A stretch of DNA of 64,000 bases, taken from assembly GCF_016907535.1 (NCBI RefSeq), contig NZ_JAFBCF010000001.1:682001-746000 (forward strand), in the 5' to 3' direction. How positions within the stretch are numbered: the stretch's first letter is position 1; each line of letters starts with the position of its first letter. Below the pieces are notes generated by a model. It was not told where the DNA came from, made no database searches, and saw only the letters and a program-made list of their open reading frames with translations. A program made the position numbers and the translations under genes. Positions 35,459 to 45,230 of this stretch are shown piece after piece. The stretch is from Microlunatus panaciterrae. GTDB lineage: Bacteria; Actinomycetota; Actinomycetes; Propionibacteriales; Propionibacteriaceae.

Positions 35459-36241
35459 TCACCGCGGCAGCGCCGCTGTCGCCACAATGTCAGGGGTCAC
35501 ACTGCGCACGAAACTGACCACCTCGACGAACCGGTCGATGTCATCGTCCGAGCCGCGGCCATACCACCAGTCCCGGGCCCAGCCGATCAGCGGGGCGTGT
35601 CCCGGCAGGAACCTGACGCCGTAGTCCGCGCCGGCCCGCTTGGACACCTGCCGGCCCAGAGCCAACGTCGCCGCGGCACGGCAGACGGCCAGCACCGCGT
35701 AGGCCTGGGTACCGGGCCGCCGCGCCTCCGACACCCATTCCGGCCACTGTTCCAGGTGCTCCAGCACGATCTGGTGCACCGTGCTCCAGTTGATCACCGG
35801 CAGTAGCGCAGTGGGTGTCGCACCCACCAGCGCATGATCATGTTCGAGCGCAGAGCTCCAGTTGAGCAGGTAGTGACGGCTCGCCTCCACCAGATGGATC
35901 GGCTCGCCCGGGCTGATCCGTGCCATCAGGTGAGACACCCCGGTGTCGGCAAGGACGTCGCGCACGGCCTGCGGCGAGACATAGTCCACCTCCACGCGGC
36001 CGTCCCAGGCGGGGAACTCCGTCGCCAGCCGGTCGTGCAGCTCAGCCAGTGTCTGCAGTGTTTCCGGGCCCGGGTCCCGGTCGAGAATGGCCACCAGGTC
36101 GAGATCGCTGCGATCAGGATCGAAGTCGCCTGCCACCCACGATCCATGCACGGCAAGGCTCAGCAGCCTGTCCCCCAACGCTGAGCTCAGGCTGGCCGAC
36201 AGACGATCGAGCAGGACCTCCGGTTGTGGTTGCACGCGCAC
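35459..36241 (-). CDS. Aminoglycoside adenylyltransferase-like nucleotidyltransferase
   Basis: About 260 residues. It has the nucleotidyltransferase motif HGSWVAGDFDPDRSDLDLV (GS...DxD) and a helical C-terminal DUF4111-like domain with LALGRQVSKRAGADYGV, as in AadA/ANT(9). An aminoglycoside target is plausible but unproven. The start is placed at the GTG at 36,241; the extension to 36,355 has no support. Confidence 0.82.
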   Translation of the reverse strand: MRVQPQPEVLLDRLSASLSSALGDRLLSLAVHGSWVAGDFDPDRSDLDLVAILDRDPGPETLQTLAELHDRLATEFPAWDGRVEVDYVSPQAVRDVLADTGVSHLMARISPGEPIHLVEASRHYLLNWSSALEHDHALVGATPTALLPVINWSTVHQIVLEHLEQWPEWVSEARRPGTQAYAVLAVCRAAATLALGRQVSKRAGADYGVRFLPGHAPLIGWARDWWYGRGSDDDIDRFVEVVSFVRSVTPDIVATAALPR

Positions 36242-36367
36242 GACCCTAGCCGTTCCGCCCCGTAGCCGGCGCGGGCACCGCAGCACCCCTTCCCAGCACC
36301 GCCGAGTGCAGGCATGATCAAGGCAACACCACAGTCCGGGACCCCAGGCCCTCAAGAAGGGACAGGC

Positions 36368-36934
36368 ATGACCACCTACAAGGTCGGCTACTTCGTCGGC
36401 AGCCTCTCCTCAACCTCCATCAACCGCGTGCTTGCCAAGGCGCTGATCCGGCTGGCGCCGGAGGACCTCGAGTTCACCGAGATCGCGATCGGCAACCTCC
36501 CGCTGTACAGCCCCGACTACGATCAGGACTTCCCCCCGGAGGCCACTGCGCTGAAGGACGCGATCAGGGCCGTGGACGCCGTCCTGTTCGTCACTCCGGA
36601 GTACAACCGGTCGATCCCAGGTGCCCTCAAGAACGCGATCGACTGGGCATCGCGGCCCTGGGGGCAGAACTCGTTCGACCACATCCCCGCTGGCGTGATC
36701 GGCGCCTCCATCGGCCCGATCGGCACCGCCGTCGGCCAGCAGAGCCTGCGCGCCGTGCTGAGCTTCTGCAACGCGCGACAGATGACGGCACCGGAGGCCT
36801 ACATCCACTACACCCCGGAGGTGTTCCGTGCCGACGGCGACGTCACCAAAGATTCCACCCGCGAGTTCCTGCGGCAGTTCATGAGCGAGTACCGCGACCA
36901 TGTCGTCCGGGTCCTGACCGTTCTGCCTCGCTAG
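36368..36934 (+). CDS. NADPH-dependent FMN reductase-family protein
   Basis: 188 residues of the flavodoxin-like fold. The N-terminal phosphate loop GSLSSTSINR and the family's TPEYNRSIPGALKNAIDW are intact. It reduces flavins or quinones with NAD(P)H. AAGGGA stands five bases before the ATG at 36,368. Confidence 0.9.
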   Translation: MTTYKVGYFVGSLSSTSINRVLAKALIRLAPEDLEFTEIAIGNLPLYSPDYDQDFPPEATALKDAIRAVDAVLFVTPEYNRSIPGALKNAIDWASRPWGQNSFDHIPAGVIGASIGPIGTAVGQQSLRAVLSFCNARQMTAPEAYIHYTPEVFRADGDVTKDSTREFLRQFMSEYRDHVVRVLTVLPR

Positions 36935-36942
36935 GCCCGCAA

Positions 36943-38073
36943 TCACGGGCTCGTGCAGGGCACGTCCTGTGCCTGGCTGGGTCGGGCCGGCAGCGAGACA
37001 GTCACCTTCAGGGTGTTGTTCATCTCGTCCCGCTCGGCGATCTCGTTGCTCGGGTCGATCGTCACGGTGAAGTGGTGCGCGTGACCGTAGTCGCCCGGCC
37101 GCAGGTCGACCTGCATGGCAGAAAAACCCGAGCCGGTGCTGACCGCCGTGTTCCCGCCGCCGGTGAGTCCGGTGTCGCTCGTGATCGTGAACGGCACCAG
37201 CCGGGACAGCTGGGCGGGACCTGAGTTCCGTACGGCCACGAAGATCGTGAGGTTGTCGGCGCCGCTGAGGGCCCCGCCAGGAACAACCGAGCACTCGGGC
37301 AGCGTGAAGAGCGACAGGTCCAGGTTCGCCACTGGTGTGGCTGTGGTTGAGGCATCCACGTCGATGTCGACCAACGACGCAGGCCCTTGCAGGTTGTGCT
37401 GGATGCGAAGCTGAGCGTGACCCGCTGGTCCCGGTTTCACGCGTACGGTGATGGTGCACGTCTCACCCTGGTGCAGAGACTTTCCTGGGCAGGTCCCCTC
37501 CTGCCAAAGCCGGTCCGCAGCATCTCCGGTGAACTTAAGCCCGGTCACCTGCAACACCTGGGTCCCATCGCTTCGGACCGTGACGACCGGCGCACAGGGG
37601 TCGCTCGCACAGTGCAACTGCTGTGGGGTCCAGCTGATGCACAGCTCCCCTTCACACGTCACTCCGGGTGTGGGCGTTGACCCGCTGCTGGTGGGTTGCG
37701 CCGTTGTCTGGGGCGTGGGCGTGGGCGTGGACTGGGGTGGTCGGGTGGGCTGAGATTTCGGGACAGGGAAGGTCGTTTCCTGGACCCCCATGGCCTTGTC
37801 GCGGATAGTGAAGCCGCCATAGGTCACGGCCAGCGCGATGACCGCGATGAGAGCACCGGTCCACAGCCTGAGATGGGTATGGGGTCCGGCGACGGAGACC
37901 AGCGGTGGGAGGGCCGCGCCGAGCGTCGCCCCGAGAAGGGTCAGGTTCTGGGAGGCGTCAAACGCATTGCTGACGAGGGTTCCGGCCACCGAGCCGATCA
38001 CCGCCAGCAGCATCGGTAGGGCCGGATGCTGGGGTTTCTTGGTCGGCTCCGTTGCCGGCTCCCCTGTGCTCAC
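36943..38073 (-). CDS. Membrane protein with extracellular CARDB-like domain
   Basis: 376 residues: two hydrophobic segments (about 20-38 and 66-86), a Pro/Thr linker (about 105-135), a Cys-containing domain, and a C-terminal CARDB-like beta-sandwich (NLTIFVAVRNSGPAQLS, IDPSNEIAERDEMNNTL). The GTG at 38,073 follows GGGGGG with eight-base spacing and is preferred to starts at 38,082 and 38,142. Surface role unknown. Confidence 0.75.
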   Translation of the reverse strand: MSTGEPATEPTKKPQHPALPMLLAVIGSVAGTLVSNAFDASQNLTLLGATLGAALPPLVSVAGPHTHLRLWTGALIAVIALAVTYGGFTIRDKAMGVQETTFPVPKSQPTRPPQSTPTPTPQTTAQPTSSGSTPTPGVTCEGELCISWTPQQLHCASDPCAPVVTVRSDGTQVLQVTGLKFTGDAADRLWQEGTCPGKSLHQGETCTITVRVKPGPAGHAQLRIQHNLQGPASLVDIDVDASTTATPVANLDLSLFTLPECSVVPGGALSGADNLTIFVAVRNSGPAQLSRLVPFTITSDTGLTGGGNTAVSTGSGFSAMQVDLRPGDYGHAHHFTVTIDPSNEIAERDEMNNTLKVTVSLPARPSQAQDVPCTSP

Positions 38074-38250
38074 ACGGATCACCCCCCGAGGACCGTGGTG
38101 CGCGGCACTCTGGACCGACCCGAGTGACACACGCGCCCTCACTTCGATGATCCTGCCCGGCCTCCACCAGCGCTAGTGGAATGCAGCCGAATAACCGGAT
38201 AGCTGCCGGACGCCGTTGACCCGATCGGATCGGCCTACACCCGCTCGGGT

Positions 38251-39135
38251 TCAGTTGGTGGTGGCTGCCGAGTCCATCCGCTGGGTGGCGGCCCAGGAGG
38301 CGAGCAGGGCGAGCGCCTGGGCCGTGTCAGAGCCGGGTTCCGCTGCGTAGATGGTGAGGGTGAGGCCGGGCTCGGCGACCATGTCGAGGCTTTCATAGGC
38401 GAGGGCGAGGTCGCCGACCACACGGTGGTGGAAATGCTTGGTGCCGGCCCCATGCAACCGCACGTCGTGGGCGCTCCAGCGGCGGCGGAACTCCTCACTG
38501 CGGGTGGACAGTTCGCCGACCAGGTCGTGTAGTCCCTTGTCGTGCGGGTCGCGGCCGGCCTCGGTGCGCAGGATCGCCACGGCGGTGTCCGCGGCGGTGT
38601 CCCAGTCGGGGTAGAAGCGGTGGGCGTCGTCGTCGAGGAAGGCGTAGCGGGCGAAGTTCGGCGGGCTGGTGGAGTCGCTCTCGTAGATGGATGAGTGCAT
38701 GGCCCGGCCCAGATGGTTGACGGCGAGCAGGTCCATCCGGCCGTTGCGGACGATCGCCGGTCCGGTCGTGATCGCGTCCAGGGCCCATTGCAGGCTGGGT
38801 CGTGGCGTCCATCGTCTGGTGGTACGACGGCGCGGTCGGACCAGCGCGCTGGTGCCGTCGGCGGCGCGGGCGAGGTCGAACAGGTGGGCCCGTTCGGCGT
38901 CGTCGAGCTGGAGGGCGCGGGCGATGGCGTCGAGGATGGTGGCCGAGACGCCGGCCAGAGCACCGCGTTCCAGCTTGGAGTAGTACTCGATGCTGACACC
39001 GGCGAGGGCGGCGACCTCGCCGCGGCGCAGGCCGGGGACGCGACGGCTGCCGGCCGTCGGGAGGCCGGCCTGCTGCGGTGTGAGCTTGGCCCGTCGCGAG
39101 ACCAGGAACTCTCTTACTTCCGCGCGGTTGTCCAC
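38251..39135 (-). CDS. XRE-family regulator with MmyB-like ligand-binding domain
   Basis: 294 residues. HTH: LRRGEVAALAGVSIEYYSKLERG. The MmyB-like domain (about 110-275) has AVNHLGRAM and a C-terminal LTIYAAEPGS. Family members bind fatty-acid-like or aromatic ligands and usually control a divergent oxidoreductase gene, as here (alcohol dehydrogenase at 39,339). The GTG at 39,135 is preferred over the extended start at 39,237. Confidence 0.87.
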   Translation of the reverse strand: MDNRAEVREFLVSRRAKLTPQQAGLPTAGSRRVPGLRRGEVAALAGVSIEYYSKLERGALAGVSATILDAIARALQLDDAERAHLFDLARAADGTSALVRPRRRTTRRWTPRPSLQWALDAITTGPAIVRNGRMDLLAVNHLGRAMHSSIYESDSTSPPNFARYAFLDDDAHRFYPDWDTAADTAVAILRTEAGRDPHDKGLHDLVGELSTRSEEFRRRWSAHDVRLHGAGTKHFHHRVVGDLALAYESLDMVAEPGLTLTIYAAEPGSDTAQALALLASWAATQRMDSAATTN

Positions 39136-39338
39136 GTCATTGACGATACGGGCGATGCTCAGCGGTTGGGATGCCCTGTCCGTACACCTTTCAGCCGGGA
39201 CTTCCTTCCGTCCACGACATCGGCTTTCCTGGATCACGAGGACGCCGCCGAGGCCCGAGGTGGGGCTGGTGGGCGTCCGGCGTTGCGGGGGGACTCCTCG
39301 CCGCGCAGAACATCCGCAATTCGTGTGAGGAGATCTTT

Positions 39339-40364
39339 GTGCGTGGTGTTGTGATGCATGCCCCGGGTGACGTACGCGTCGAGGACGTCGAGGAACCGCA
39401 GATCCTGAAGCCCACCGACGCGATCATCCGGCTGTCGGCCACCTGCATCTGCGGCTCGGACCTGTGGCCGTACCGCGGCGCCGACCACCTCAGCGGGCCG
39501 CTTCACATGGGCCATGAATACGCGGGCATCGTGGAGGAGATCGGCGCTGGTGTGAGCCTCATCAGGCCCGGCCAGTTCGTCGTCGGCTCGTTCTTCGCCT
39601 CCGACAACACCTGCGAGATCTGTCGTGCCGGCTATCACACCTCCTGCATCCACCGGGAGGTCCTTGGCACCTCCGGCGCCGCGCAGGCGGAGCGGATGCG
39701 GGTCCCGCTGGCCGACGGCACCCTGGTGGCCACCCCGGACGCCCCGTCCGACGTCCTGATCCCGAGCTACCTGGCCGCCTCCGACGTGCTGGGGACCGGC
39801 TGGTTCGGTGCCGTGGCGGCCGAGGCCGGGCCCGGCAAGACCGTGGCTGTGGTCGGTGACGGAGCCGTCGGGCTGCTCGCGGTGTTGGCCGCCAAGCAGC
39901 TGGGCGCGGAGCGGATCATCGCGATGAGCCGGCACCAGCCCCGCCAGCAGCTCGCGCTGGAGTTCGGCGCCACCGACATCGTCGCAGAGCGCGGAGACGA
40001 GGGCGTCGCCAAGATCAAGGACCTCACCGACGGGCTGGGCGCGCACTCAGTGGTCGAGGCGGTCGGCACCCAGGAGTCGATGATGCAGGCGATCCGGTCG
40101 ACCCGCCCCGGCGGTCACGTCGGCTTCGTCGGTGTGCTGCACGGCGTCGAGTTGCGCGGCGACGACATCTTCATGACCCATGTCCACCTGCACGGCGGTC
40201 CCGCGCCGGTGCGCCGGTTCCTGCCGCAGTTGATGGACCTGATCCGGAACCGCACGATCGATCCCGGCCGGGTGTTCGACCTGGCCCTCCCCCTCGACCA
40301 GGCCGCCGAGGGCTACCGGGCGATGGATGAGCGCCGCGCCATCAAGGTCCTGCTGCGCCCATGA
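39339..40364 (+). CDS. Zinc-dependent alcohol dehydrogenase
   Basis: 341 residues of the MDR family: CICGSDLW, GHE, a Cys-rich lobe reduced to CEICRAGYHTSC, and Rossmann GDGAVG. The GTG at 39,339 has GGAG six bases upstream. Divergent from the MmyB-like regulator, which probably controls it, and overlapping the efflux pump gene by four bases. Confidence 0.88.
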   Translation: MRGVVMHAPGDVRVEDVEEPQILKPTDAIIRLSATCICGSDLWPYRGADHLSGPLHMGHEYAGIVEEIGAGVSLIRPGQFVVGSFFASDNTCEICRAGYHTSCIHREVLGTSGAAQAERMRVPLADGTLVATPDAPSDVLIPSYLAASDVLGTGWFGAVAAEAGPGKTVAVVGDGAVGLLAVLAAKQLGAERIIAMSRHQPRQQLALEFGATDIVAERGDEGVAKIKDLTDGLGAHSVVEAVGTQESMMQAIRSTRPGGHVGFVGVLHGVELRGDDIFMTHVHLHGGPAPVRRFLPQLMDLIRNRTIDPGRVFDLALPLDQAAEGYRAMDERRAIKVLLRP

Positions 40365-41677
40365 CGGACAAGAAAGGGTCTGCGGCGCCACGCCTGGGCT
40401 TCGTTCCGGACTGTGAGTATCTGGGTGACTGGCCAGCGGTGGAGCCGGGCGGCGACCGGAGTCGGGCTGGGCTCACCTCGGCCCTGGTGGCGACCGTGGT
40501 GTTCCTGACCGCCATTGCGCCACTGGCCACCGACATGTACGTGCCCGCGTTCCCGCGGGTCGCCCGCGACCTGTCGGCGACCGCGACGCAGGTCCAGTTG
40601 ACCTTGACCACGTTCTTCGTCGGCATGGCCCTCGGTCAGCTCATCGGCGGCCCGGTCTCGGACCAACGGGGGCGCCGCCGCCCGCTGATCGCCGCCGTCC
40701 TCGTGATGGCGCTCGCATCGGTGGTGTGCGCGTTGGGCGGGACGATCACGATCATGATGGCCGCCCGGTTTGTCCAGGGGTTCGCCGGTGGCTGGGCCAT
40801 GGTCATCGGCCGGGCGGTGATCGTCGACCTCGCGACGGGCGCCCACCTGGTCAAGGTGTTGAACGTGAGCGCCGGGGTCGGCGGCATCGCGCCGGTCGTC
40901 GGGCCGCTGCTCGGTGCGGTCATCCTTCAGCTGTCGCACTGGCGGGTGTCGTTCTGGGTCGTCGCGGCCCTCGGACTCGCGATGACACTGGCGGTGCTGC
41001 TCGCCGTACCGGAGTCGTTGCCTCCCGAGCGGCGGCACAGCGGCGGCCTGCGCGCCTTCGCCGTCGCTGGCCGACAGGTCCTCGGCCAGCGCCGTTACGT
41101 CGGCTATCTGTTGGTCAGCGGGTCGGCGATGGGTGCCCTGTTCGCCTACGTCGCCACATCAGCGTTTGTCCTGCAGTCGATGAACGGGCTGTCCCCGATC
41201 GCCTACTCGGTGGACTTCGCCGCCAACGCCGGCGGGATGACCCTGGCCGCGCTGGTGGCCGCGCGGCTGGCCGGCCGGGTGGCCACCCGCAAGGTCATCC
41301 TGGTGGGCCAGGTAATGGCGCTGGCCGCTGGTGTCGCGATGCTGATCGGGGCGGTGTGGTTCCGCACACCGCTGCTGCTGGCTGTCGTGTGTTTCTTCGT
41401 ACTGATGACGGCACAGGGGCTCGTCGGGCCCAATGGTGGCGCTCTGGCGTCCGCCGAGGTCCCCGACCACCCCGGCACCGGCTCCGCCGTCCTCGGCTTC
41501 GTCCAATGGGTGGCCGCCGGCACCATCGCCCCCATCGCCGGTCTGGGCGGTGAGCACACTGCCGTCCCGATGGCCCTGCTGATGATCGGCGGTGCAGCAG
41601 GGTCGATGATCGGACTGCTCGTCCTCGCCCGGCCGGGAGCCCGAGGGCAGATAGGACAGCGACGGCTCGCGCCGTAG
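40361..41677 (+). CDS. Bcr/CflA-type multidrug MFS transporter
   Basis: 438 residues, twelve helices. The first helix has the Bcr/CflA pattern ATDMYVPAFP, and the loop 2-3 motif is GPVSDQRGRRRPL. It starts inside the dehydrogenase stop (ATGA). It probably exports a drug-like or aldehyde/alcohol-derived compound. Confidence 0.9.
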   Translation: MTDKKGSAAPRLGFVPDCEYLGDWPAVEPGGDRSRAGLTSALVATVVFLTAIAPLATDMYVPAFPRVARDLSATATQVQLTLTTFFVGMALGQLIGGPVSDQRGRRRPLIAAVLVMALASVVCALGGTITIMMAARFVQGFAGGWAMVIGRAVIVDLATGAHLVKVLNVSAGVGGIAPVVGPLLGAVILQLSHWRVSFWVVAALGLAMTLAVLLAVPESLPPERRHSGGLRAFAVAGRQVLGQRRYVGYLLVSGSAMGALFAYVATSAFVLQSMNGLSPIAYSVDFAANAGGMTLAALVAARLAGRVATRKVILVGQVMALAAGVAMLIGAVWFRTPLLLAVVCFFVLMTAQGLVGPNGGALASAEVPDHPGTGSAVLGFVQWVAAGTIAPIAGLGGEHTAVPMALLMIGGAAGSMIGLLVLARPGARGQIGQRRLAP

Positions 41678-41742
41678 ACACCGCCCGCATGATCAGCACA
41701 TGGTCTGGCCCCGATGTTGTGACGCCTCAGATGTGGCCATGG

Positions 41743-42951
41743 TCAGGGCGCGCACGGCATCGAGCCTTCTCCGCCGCGGCTGCTGAGCGTGATGAGAGCT
41801 GCCCCGAGGAGAAGGAGACTGGCGAGGCACACGAGGAGGCCGGAGAATCCGATCGGCAGGTCGGGGGCAAGCGGGCCGACCGAGGCTCCGATGAACAGAG
41901 CAAGCCCGGAGAGCCCCAGCGCCCCGCCTCGAGCAGGACCAGCCCGACTCGCGATCAGGGTGATCATCGCCGGGACGACGGCCGCGATGCCGGCGACGAA
42001 AACGGCACTGCCCAGGACAAGGCTCCACAGGGAGGCCGCCGTGACGGCCTCGAAGAAGAGGCTGGCCGCGGCGACGACGAATCCCATGACCGAGACCCGG
42101 GTTGCACCGAACCGCCCAACGAGCCAACCGGCCAACGGGGACAGGACCATGCCCGGGAGGCCAGCAAGGCGCACCAGGAGGACCTCGCCATGGTCGAGGC
42201 CGAACCGGGTCTGCAGCAGCGGACCGAGCGTCGCGTACATGGCGACGAAGCTGAGCAGGACGGTGCACGAGGCGGCATAGACCAGGCCGAGCCTGGGTTG
42301 TCGGGCGAGGGCGGCGAGTTCGCGGTATCTCTGCGCCAGTCGGGCAGGCGGCCGGTCGAGGGGCGGCTGGATCAGAACCACGTGTAGGCCGATCGCGCAG
42401 AGCGCGAAGGCGGGCGCCGCAAGGCCGAACACCCATCGCCAGCCGAGGGCATGGGCGACCACCTGGGCGTACACCTGACCGACGATGCCGGCCACGAGGA
42501 AGGCGGTCGCCACAGCTCCGACGCCGGTGGAGCGCCATCGCCGCGGGAGTGCCTCGCCGACGTAGGCCAGCGCCACGGCTGCAAAGCTCGAAGCAAGCAG
42601 GCCCTGTGCGGCGCGAAGCCCTGCCACCACGCCCACCGACGGAGCGAGTGACAGAGCCGCAGTCGCGACCGCCAACGCCGCCATCCCCGGCACCAGCACC
42701 GCCTTACGACCAAAGCGGTCCGACAGCGGGCCGAAGATCACGAAGCCCAGCCCATACGCAAGGCTGTACACGGTGCCGAGCGCGACCGCGGCGTCACCCG
42801 CCGCGAGATCCTCGCTCAGGATCGGGGACAGCGGGATGGCCAGGTAGAGCTGCATCAGCACCAGCAGAGCGCAGATCACCAGGATCGCCAGCGGCGCCGC
42901 CGCCGGCGTCGACTCGACATCGATCAGCGGCGTGCGGAGCTTGGCTGACAT
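41743..42951 (-). CDS. MFS transporter
   Basis: 402 residues with twelve helices and the loop 2-3 motif GPLSDRFGRKAV. Helix 5 has the antiporter-like GxxxG-P region (VAGIVGQVYAQVV). Convergent with the previous transporter. Substrate unknown. Confidence 0.9.
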   Translation of the reverse strand: MSAKLRTPLIDVESTPAAAPLAILVICALLVLMQLYLAIPLSPILSEDLAAGDAAVALGTVYSLAYGLGFVIFGPLSDRFGRKAVLVPGMAALAVATAALSLAPSVGVVAGLRAAQGLLASSFAAVALAYVGEALPRRWRSTGVGAVATAFLVAGIVGQVYAQVVAHALGWRWVFGLAAPAFALCAIGLHVVLIQPPLDRPPARLAQRYRELAALARQPRLGLVYAASCTVLLSFVAMYATLGPLLQTRFGLDHGEVLLVRLAGLPGMVLSPLAGWLVGRFGATRVSVMGFVVAAASLFFEAVTAASLWSLVLGSAVFVAGIAAVVPAMITLIASRAGPARGGALGLSGLALFIGASVGPLAPDLPIGFSGLLVCLASLLLLGAALITLSSRGGEGSMPCAP

Positions 42952-43317
42952 GACCGCTCAGGCCTTCGGAGTGCTCGGGTGATGTGGAGAGTCACCCACC
43001 AGCGAGCTCGCCCTGCTCACAGTCACATTATGATCCGGGCAGGCGTTCGAGGAACCGTCACTGACCGAACGTCGCGGCCTCGGCCGCGGCAGGCGGGCCC
43101 AACCGGACGTCCGGGTCTGCACCTGCTTCTGTGATCCCAGAAGGGGTGTGATCGCGAGAGTTGCGCCCGCCGCCGCGGTCCACGCCGACCGCTGCGGTCC
43201 CTGGTAGCTGGATCTGGCGCAGGGTACGCTTCTTTCACGCCCCTGACCCTGGCCCACGTTTGTGCTGCTCCTGACCACGGCAGCCCGATTGGTGACGCGA
43301 GTCTTGAGGGCAAGGCA
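42952..43317. other. Intergenic region, no gene recognised
   Basis: Short open frames exist on the minus strand, but their composition is unlike neighbouring genes and no start site or domain is visible. Promoters for the flanking divergent genes must lie here; I cannot pick them out. Confidence 0.5.
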
Positions 43318-44154
43318 ATGGTTGGTGATCTGACCGCTGATCGTGGGGGGAGCCCCCACACTCGGCGCGTCAACGCGCGAGAATGGGCCGAGGCGAGCTG
43401 GGCGGCGCCGGCTGTGATCGGTGACGGTAGGTCATCTGGCGACGATGTGGTGTGTGCCTATCCGCTGGGCGAGGTGTGGATCGTCGAAGCTCTCGGCTCG
43501 CCGGTAGCCGGCGGTGAGAGGGTCATTCTCGGCGTCTTGTTGGCCCTGGCGGAGAGTCCTCTCGGGGTCGTGGCACATCTTCGAGATCTCGGTCGAGCGG
43601 TTGACGAGCCAGTGTTGAGTGAGCTGGCGAATCTGGGCCGATATGTGGAGCGGTGGCCCGCCACGCCGATCGTGATTGCCTCCCCCCATCCCGAAACGTC
43701 GACCGCGATTCGCTGCCGTCCGCATGGAGACCGACTCACGTTCGTCCCCTCGCTGCTCCAGGGATGGGCGCACATCAACATGGTCGATCCGCCGCAGAAG
43801 GCAACTCTGCGAATCCCGCCGCACCCTGTCGCCAGCCGCCTGGCGGAGGGATTCGGGATCAGGACCTGCCAGGAATGGGGAGCCCATCGTGCCGCCGACC
43901 CTGCTCGGCAGGTTCTGCGCGAACTGACCGACCGGGCAGTGGACGTCACTCATGGCGATCTCGACATCAGGCTCGAGCTGCACCGAAACAAGGTCCGCAT
44001 AGCGGTCCGCAGTCACATCCCAGCGAGCGGAACGTTCCCGGAGTGGCCAGGTTGCGGCCTCGACACCATGGGCGATGCACCTGTCGATGTGCCGACGGCC
44101 ACCCTGCCGGCCGCAGACGGCGGCCTGGTCACCTGGGCTGTTGTCGATTTGTGA
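43318..44154 (+). CDS. Hypothetical protein, possibly STAS/anti-sigma-like
   Basis: 278 residues, no signal peptide. The middle (VVAHLRDLGRAVDEPVLSELANLGRYVERWPATPIVIA) has the rhythm of a STAS domain. The C-terminal half (HPVASRLAEGF..., TDRAVDVTHGDLDIRLELHRNKVRIAVRS) recalls a degenerate serine-kinase-type ATPase. Similar unnamed proteins lie near ANTAR regulators in actinobacteria, and one is encoded next to it here. Function unproven. GAGGG sits eight bases before the ATG. Confidence 0.6.
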   Translation: MVGDLTADRGGSPHTRRVNAREWAEASWAAPAVIGDGRSSGDDVVCAYPLGEVWIVEALGSPVAGGERVILGVLLALAESPLGVVAHLRDLGRAVDEPVLSELANLGRYVERWPATPIVIASPHPETSTAIRCRPHGDRLTFVPSLLQGWAHINMVDPPQKATLRIPPHPVASRLAEGFGIRTCQEWGAHRAADPARQVLRELTDRAVDVTHGDLDIRLELHRNKVRIAVRSHIPASGTFPEWPGCGLDTMGDAPVDVPTATLPAADGGLVTWAVVDL

Positions 44155-44314
44155 GGTCGTCCAGGGTGAGCTTCCCCCGTCGACAGCTTCAATCTCGGTC
44201 GGAACTGAGTCGTCGCTGATGGTCTGCTCGGCGCAGGGAGCCTCAAGATCTGGGCGTTTCTCAACGGACGTGGCAGCAGTACCTCCGACGTGTCGAACTC
44301 ACTGATGGCTCGCG

Positions 44315-45013
44315 TCACAGGCGTAGTCCGACATTGACGATCGCTTCGGCGACCGCGCGCACGGTGGCGTTGACCCTACGCGCATGCCCACGGATGAGCT
44401 GGAACGCATCGTCCACGCCGATGTTGTTGTTCTGCGCGATGATGCCCTTGGCCTGTTCGATGACCACCCGCGAGTCCAAGGCGTACTGAAGCTGTTCGGT
44501 CAGCTGTTCCAGCTGGTGCACCTTCGAGGCGTTGACCACGTAACCGGTAGCAACGTCGGCGAAGACCCGCGCCGCGAGCAGCTCCTCTGCAGTCCACTCA
44601 TGCGGCTCCTGGCGGTAGAGATTCAGGGCACCGATGCATTGTCCGGCCAGACCCATCGGAATGCCAGCCACCGCATGCACACCGACGCCGAGTGCCGCCC
44701 GGGAGTATTCCGACCAGCGTTCCCTACTCTCACGCAGGTCATTGATGGCAACAGCCTCCCCAACTGTGAAAGCTTCGTGGCATGGTCCGGACTGGAATTG
44801 GACCTGTATTCGCTCCAGTGCGTCGTAGGGAGCGGCGATGGCCATCGAAAAGTCCAGCCGGCCGTTCGTGGCCAGCGTGACGCCAGCTCCCGACACCTCG
44901 AGCGCTGCGACCACGGCATCGATCAGGTCAGGAATCACCGCCTCCACGTCATAGGCGGTAGGCAGGGTCCCAGCGAAGCGGGACAGGGTACCCAGCAACA
45001 ATGACTGATCCAT
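44315..45013 (-). CDS. GAF-ANTAR domain regulator
   Basis: 232 residues. A GAF sensory domain (about 20-150) is followed by an ANTAR RNA-binding domain (about 165-228) with LDSRVVIEQAKGIIAQ and ARRVNATVRAVAEAIV. ANTAR proteins act as antiterminators by binding paired RNA hairpins in leader transcripts. Convergent with the STAS-like gene. Confidence 0.93.
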   Translation of the reverse strand: MDQSLLLGTLSRFAGTLPTAYDVEAVIPDLIDAVVAALEVSGAGVTLATNGRLDFSMAIAAPYDALERIQVQFQSGPCHEAFTVGEAVAINDLRESRERWSEYSRAALGVGVHAVAGIPMGLAGQCIGALNLYRQEPHEWTAEELLAARVFADVATGYVVNASKVHQLEQLTEQLQYALDSRVVIEQAKGIIAQNNNIGVDDAFQLIRGHARRVNATVRAVAEAIVNVGLRL

Positions 45014-45230
45014 GGAAGGCGCGACCTCGGCTCGATTCAGGGCGTCGGGTGACGGCTACCAGCGCACCGACCCCGGGAGCTCCCGGGAAGCAAGCCAGGC
45101 TAAACGCCTATTCACACCATACCCCGCCGCAAACCGAACCAAGGTGTGATCTGCAGCCTGACCGGCAAGCGCCCAGTAGGCTGCGTGAGGTTGTACCGCT
45201 TCGAGGTCGCGCAGAGCTCAAGGGAGAGGG

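Noticed and set aside
42958-43373. Minus-strand small genes in the gap before the STAS-like gene.
   Set aside because: Composition and codon use are unlike neighbours, and the frames are antisense or intergenic without start signals.
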